Shown here piece by piece: positions 6,001 to 8,534 of a stretch of DNA of 8,534 nt. Made by a program: the position numbers and the translations under genes. Numbering within the stretch: position 1 is the first letter of the stretch; each line of letters begins with the position of its first letter. The stretch lies in assembly GCA_913050205.1 (NCBI GenBank), contig CAJXAU010000048.1:1-8534 (forward strand), in the 5' to 3' direction. The stretch is from an uncultured Verrucomicrobiota bacterium. GTDB lineage: Bacteria; Verrucomicrobiota; Verrucomicrobiia; Limisphaerales; UBA1096. A model generated the notes under the pieces. The model was given only the letters and a program-made list of their open reading frames with translations, made no database searches and was not told the DNA's origin.

Positions 6001-7990
6001 TGACGGCCTCGATCTTGACGGCATGGACGCACACATTGAGGGCAATACGTTTAGCGGGTTCACCAACGCGAACCGGCTCGGGTACTTTTCGGCCGCCATC
6101 GCCACGGGCAAGCCCAAGCCGGATGCCGGCACGTGGCTCAACGTGCACGTGTCCGGTGCCGGCAGCGCCGCAAAGTCATTCCGCACGCGGATGGACAATC
6201 GAGGCCGGTTCACCGATCCGAATCTCGATCAACTGCTCGACGCAACGGGCCTCGAGGTCGGTGGAATCGAGGATCTGTTGACACCCAAATACCGATCACA
6301 ATTCTCGAAAACCGCGAAGGTCATCGTGAAGACTGACGAGTCAAACATCACGGTGGTACGAAACGTTTTTCACACGAACGACCACCATATTTTGCTCAAG
6401 GAAAACGCCCGGCTAACGGCGGAAAACAACACCTTCACCAACAGCCGATTTGGCGCGATCGCCTTCGACGAACCGAAGCATGACGTGGAAATGCCCAAGG
6501 GCGCCCGGCTCGTGGGAAATATTTTCCACGGAAACCCCACCGATCTCATTCACTTGAATCCGCTTTGGCTGGAAAAACGTTGGTTGTGGCTGCATGTGTT
6601 TGACTCGATCATCCGGCCCTCGCACGACTGGCATGGCGAACGGAACATTCAGAGCGATCCCCTTCTCACGCATCCGCCAACCGATGTTTCGTTGCGGTTC
6701 GGGTCACCCGCGATCGGCACCGGCCCAAATGGGATCGACATGGGCGCGCGGGTGCCGAACGGCGCCTCCATCTCCGGCGAACCGAAAGCGTTGACCCGCG
6801 AGACCAGCGCCAATTTGAGCGTCGGCGGACCGGGTATCACCCACTACCGTTACAGCGTCAACGGCGGGTCGCTGAGCACCGAGCAGCCGATTAACCACCC
6901 CATCCGCCTGGCCGGGCTCGACGCCGGCGAATACACCGTACAGGTCATCGGCAAAAATAGTGCCGGACGCTGGCAATCGCTTGGCCAAGCGACCCGTTCT
7001 AAAACGTGGCGCGTGAATCCTCATATCAGCCGGGTTCGGATCAACGAACTGCTCGCTTGGCCAAGCGGCAACGGTCGTGACCAGATTGAGCTGTTCAACG
7101 ACAGTGCCACGCCCACCAATCTTGGCGGTTACAGCCTGTCGGACAATCCGGCCAAGCCGCACCGGTTCGTCTTCCCGGAACACACCATGATCGAGGCCAA
7201 CGGCTTTTTGGTCATGGATGGCGGCAAGAATGATGGGCTGGACTTCAGGTTGGACAACGACGGCGAGGGCCTCTGGCTCTATGATGGCACCGGCCTGCTG
7301 ATCGACTCTGTGGTGTTCGGCAGGCAAATTGAGGGGCTCTCCATCGGTCGTACCGGGCGTGAGAGCGATTGGACTCTGACGTACCCGACGTTTGGCCGGG
7401 CAAACCAAGCGGTACCGCTTGGCCAAGCGCACGACATCCGGCTCGCTGGATGGACGGCCAACCCATCTGCCGGCAAGGGCGACCGTGTGATCCTGCAAAA
7501 CACCGGGGTGCGGCCGGTTCCCCTCTCGGGACTGCGACTCACGAATCAACCAGCCGGTCGGCCGGCCGCGTTTACTTTCCCGCCACTCAGCTTCATCGCA
7601 TCCGGTGGGCAGCTTGCGATGGGCCACGACTGGCTCGGATTTAAGCTGGCTGCGAGCCAGGGCGAATTGGCGCTTGGCGCACCGGGCGGCGGATGGATCG
7701 ATCATTACGTCTACGGCCCACAACCGGATGGCCGCGAGGTGATCCTCATTCCCCCGCCCGCCCCGCCGGTCAAACGGTTCAGGCTCAGATTCAAGGTCTC
7801 CGAAGGTGAGTTTTTTGTGACGTGGGAACCGGGGGACGGACTCATCTTTCGCGTCCTATCTAGCCGTGACTTGTCGAGCGACCTGTGGCACGAGGAGGCC
7901 GTCCTTGACACTCCACCGGGCCAAACGGTGGAGTTTCGCACCAAGCTGGACGACCAGATGAAATTTTTCCAAGTGAAACAAATTGAGTAG
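3074..7990 (+). CDS. Giant secreted lamin-tail / CotH-kinase-like / beta-helix protein
   Basis: Encodes 1638 residues. A hydrophobic signal core (FGVWLLLLTATFSLMA, residues 27-42) follows a long basic N-region. In order: lamin-tail domain about 43-150 (VRINEIHYRP, EFVELWNHG); Ig/FN3-like about 220-320; CotH-like 328-685 with RGTTS (385-389), K395, GNLYKGGG (482-489) and YDLDG (592-596); Ig-like about 686-772; right-handed beta-helix about 780-1230 with an acidic turn NDDGLDLDG (975-983); Ig-like about 1240-1312; a second lamin-tail domain 1317-1445; a degenerate third about 1453-1560; and a C-terminal beta domain (1565-1638) of the kind that ends many verrucomicrobial secreted proteins. Lamin-tail domains in bacteria are thought to act in adhesion, and CotH proteins can be secreted kinases. 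Activity is uncertain here because the usual N-x-D region reads GNEETS (562-567). Function is inferred as surface or extracellular. A stop at 3053 fixes ATG 3074 as the only plausible start. No Shine-Dalgarno motif is seen. Confidence 0.9.
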   Translation: MGKIDHQPFSDFPSERLRQPARSLPRFGVWLLLLTATFSLMADVRINEIHYRPKNESTAEEFVELWNHGKKTVSLTGWRLDRGIDFLFTTQSLPPGTGLVVASDPDRLVELHPDLKNISGPWMGRLGNNGETIRLVDDAGKTVDKIRYATEGDWSRRVRGPLQEGHRGWVWQSDHDGGGHSLELRQPELPINHGQNWAASQADGGTPGRINSTYTSDLPPMILEPKHSPSLPASADEVTISVRIADEQTDTVTARLHFREDGEAAFQSLPMKRKNQGLYRATIPPKPSGTVVEFFVTAVDNNKNERIWPNVDPGCPHALYQVIEKRLAPGRPIHRIILTAKERGELAAIGAKPWYRTSDAQMNGTFINREGGKISVRYNVGVRLRGTTSRAAVHKSRRVNFPNDQPWQNRTAINLNAVSPQVQELGSALFRLAGLPAPRARVVRVYENNQPLGGPSQFHHYVELDPLNSEYIRWQFPEDANGNLYKGGGHADLKYLGDAAAPYAETHFYAKQTNRWLNDYTDLINFLRTLGQTDGTTLPDVLEQHMNLDSWTRHLAVHDLLGNEETSLVTGDRGDYALYAGVEDSRFILIPYDLDGVLGTGGGEKSALLRATANTALGQVLQHPGVAARYWRHLDELAHTVFEPENFSRTVDQLTGDYLPATERDRIKAFAAKRRAFVLAQVPKALTVDARLAKRDGWYVSDSPGIELSGMADAATTAAVHVNGQAAALAGSRAHWQAKVTLRPGLNQILIQTLDDDGSETQRRFVPVWYGAIPTAAVGGSINRDTTWTAEKPVFIEKPLQVGENATLTIDPGATVCFAPGAHLQVAGRLIANGEQEKRIQLTGLPGESQPWGGIRLINAAKPSRLAHVDFHQTDSYALALTNSAMALDHVRWHQTQTNLIWFRNASLTVRDSVFPALEHSEHVRGVGIRADGELVFERCTFGRTTGGNDVMDISGGKRPGPILELYDNVFLGGNDDGLDLDGMDAHIEGNTFSGFTNANRLGYFSAAIATGKPKPDAGTWLNVHVSGAGSAAKSFRTRMDNRGRFTDPNLDQLLDATGLEVGGIEDLLTPKYRSQFSKTAKVIVKTDESNITVVRNVFHTNDHHILLKENARLTAENNTFTNSRFGAIAFDEPKHDVEMPKGARLVGNIFHGNPTDLIHLNPLWLEKRWLWLHVFDSIIRPSHDWHGERNIQSDPLLTHPPTDVSLRFGSPAIGTGPNGIDMGARVPNGASISGEPKALTRETSANLSVGGPGITHYRYSVNGGSLSTEQPINHPIRLAGLDAGEYTVQVIGKNSAGRWQSLGQATRSKTWRVNPHISRVRINELLAWPSGNGRDQIELFNDSATPTNLGGYSLSDNPAKPHRFVFPEHTMIEANGFLVMDGGKNDGLDFRLDNDGEGLWLYDGTGLLIDSVVFGRQIEGLSIGRTGRESDWTLTYPTFGRANQAVPLGQAHDIRLAGWTANPSAGKGDRVILQNTGVRPVPLSGLRLTNQPAGRPAAFTFPPLSFIASGGQLAMGHDWLGFKLAASQGELALGAPGGGWIDHYVYGPQPDGREVILIPPPAPPVKRFRLRFKVSEGEFFVTWEPGDGLIFRVLSSRDLSSDLWHEEAVLDTPPGQTVEFRTKLDDQMKFFQVKQIE
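4920..4933. repeat. Iterated palindrome, one-mismatch copy (CGCTTGGCCAAGTG)
   Basis: The inner 10 bp is intact and one base differs near the right end. It lies in the CotH-like region and is read as ALGQV. Confidence 0.75.
5144..5157. repeat. Iterated palindrome CGCTTGGCCAAGCG, extended to 18 bp
   Basis: Exact copy whose self-complementarity extends to 5142-5159 (CGCGCTTGGCCAAGCGCG). It is read as ARLAKRD and falls in the linker between the CotH-like and following Ig-like domains. Confidence 0.86.
6978..6991. repeat. Iterated palindrome CGCTTGGCCAAGCG
   Basis: Exact copy read as SLGQA, near the boundary between the second Ig-like and second lamin-tail domains of the giant protein. Confidence 0.85.
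7054..7067. repeat. Iterated palindrome CGCTTGGCCAAGCG in a third frame
   Basis: Exact copy 76 bp after the previous one. It is read as LAWPSG, a frame used by no other copy here, within the start of the second lamin-tail domain. Confidence 0.85.
7416..7429. repeat. Iterated palindrome CGCTTGGCCAAGCG
   Basis: Exact copy read as PLGQAH, in the linker between the second and third lamin-tail-like domains. A degenerate half-copy (ACCAAGCGG) lies just upstream. Confidence 0.85.
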
Positions 7991-8018
7991 CCGCAATACC
8001 CAACGATCCTCCCTCCGA

Positions 8019-8534
8019 ATGAGCCCGGTTGTGGGCTTCATTGCCGGGATATTGTGGGCGGTGTCGGCACAGGCCGATGGCGTGGTGATTAGCGAACTCA
8101 TGCCGGTCAACCGTACGACTTTGGCCGATGACGACGGCGACTTTTCTGACTGGATCGAAATCCACAACCCCACCGATCAGCCGGTCAACCTGCTCAATCA
8201 CGGGCTATCGGATGATTCGGCGGCCCCGTTCAAGTGGCGCTTCCCGGAGCATGTGCTTGAGCCGGGAGAGCGCACCTTGGTGTTCGCCTCGGGCAAGGAT
8301 CGGCGTGCGACACGGCCCAGACCAAGCCCGGTCGAAGCTGGCCTGCCAAGAACCATTCCCGGCTTGTCACTGTGGCTGGACGCCAGCGATACCGGATCGA
8401 TGATCGTGGATGGCAACGGTGCCGTTCAGCATTGGAAATCCAAAACTGAACAGCCACCGCACATTGACCCGGAAGTAAACAAGCCAATCGACCCCGGCAC
8501 AGTGATGGGACTGAAACTATGGCTGGATTCCTCT
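8019..8534 (+). CDS. Second secreted lamin-tail protein, 5' part (runs off right edge)
   Basis: Open for 172 codons from ATG 8019 with no stop before the window ends. The N-terminus is a signal peptide (hydrophobic VVGFIAGILWAVSAQA). A clear lamin-tail domain follows at about residues 22-95: VVISELMPVN, DWIEIHNPTDQPVNL, GLSDD, WRFPEHVLEPGE, LVFASGKDR. After a proline-rich linker come GLSLWLDASDTG and, near the edge, GLKLWLDSS, resembling the opening strand of LamG/concanavalin-like modules often paired with lamin-tail domains in Verrucomicrobia and Planctomycetes. An in-frame TTG at 7983 overlaps the last 8 nt of the preceding gene and adds SSRNTQRSSLR, supplying the positive N-region that the ATG form lacks, so it is a serious alternative start. 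The short gap and matching domain content point to one operon with the giant gene. Downstream domains are unseen; a CotH region may follow. Confidence 0.85.
   Translation, partial: MSPVVGFIAGILWAVSAQADGVVISELMPVNRTTLADDDGDFSDWIEIHNPTDQPVNLLNHGLSDDSAAPFKWRFPEHVLEPGERTLVFASGKDRRATRPRPSPVEAGLPRTIPGLSLWLDASDTGSMIVDGNGAVQHWKSKTEQPPHIDPEVNKPIDPGTVMGLKLWLDSS

Noticed and set aside
6511..6530. 20-bp inverted repeat (CGTGGGAAATATTTTCCACG) with one mismatched pair in the giant gene
   Set aside because: It lies within the beta-helix rung encoding LVGNIFHGN, occurs once, and has no T-tract or gene boundary nearby; most likely chance.
6704..7723. 339-residue open frame on the minus strand (and a 309-residue one at 3614-4543)
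   Set aside because: Both are antisense to the giant protein, whose domains are clearly recognisable; GC-rich codon bias readily opens the opposite strand. Their predicted residues show no recognisable domain.
1..8534. CRISPR array, phage, toxin-antitoxin or defence system
   Set aside because: I found no spaced direct repeats, nuclease, methyltransferase, integrase or toxin-like small gene pair in any frame.

Overview
The window looks like chromosomal DNA from a Verrucomicrobiota bacterium, probably an environmental or marine lineage of the Pedosphaera/Limisphaera kind. This is inferred from gene content: a DUF2851 protein, very large secreted lamin-tail/CotH proteins ending in the short beta domain common in that phylum, a secreted 22-residue LRR protein, moderately high GC, and no clear Shine-Dalgarno motifs at any start. 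No 16S or other decisive marker is present.

Left part, minus strand: the first 27 codons of a YebC/TACO1-family gene run off the left edge (1-81). Upstream of it are a strong hairpin terminator (188-218) and a secreted leucine-rich-repeat protein (239-1351). Head to head with the LRR gene, a DUF2851 gene runs rightward (about 1449-2855) from a plausible promoter in the 97-bp divergent gap. A tRNA-Gly(GCC) with encoded CCA follows (2912-2987).

Right part, plus strand: a 1638-residue secreted multidomain protein (3074-7990) carries lamin-tail, CotH-kinase-like, Ig-like, right-handed beta-helix, two more lamin-tail-like domains and a C-terminal beta domain. Immediately downstream, and possibly translationally coupled, a second secreted lamin-tail protein begins and runs off the right edge. 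These two look like one cell-surface or secreted module; the left-hand genes have no evident functional link to them.

The most unusual signal is a DNA-level one. The 14-bp perfect palindrome CGCTTGGCCAAGCG occurs six times exactly, with three more one-mismatch copies and several more degenerate ones. Copies lie both between genes and inside genes, and are translated in three different reading frames (LGQA, LAKR, AWPS), so the nucleotide sequence and not the protein is what recurs. It behaves like a highly iterated palindrome comparable in style to cyanobacterial HIP1, but with a different sequence.
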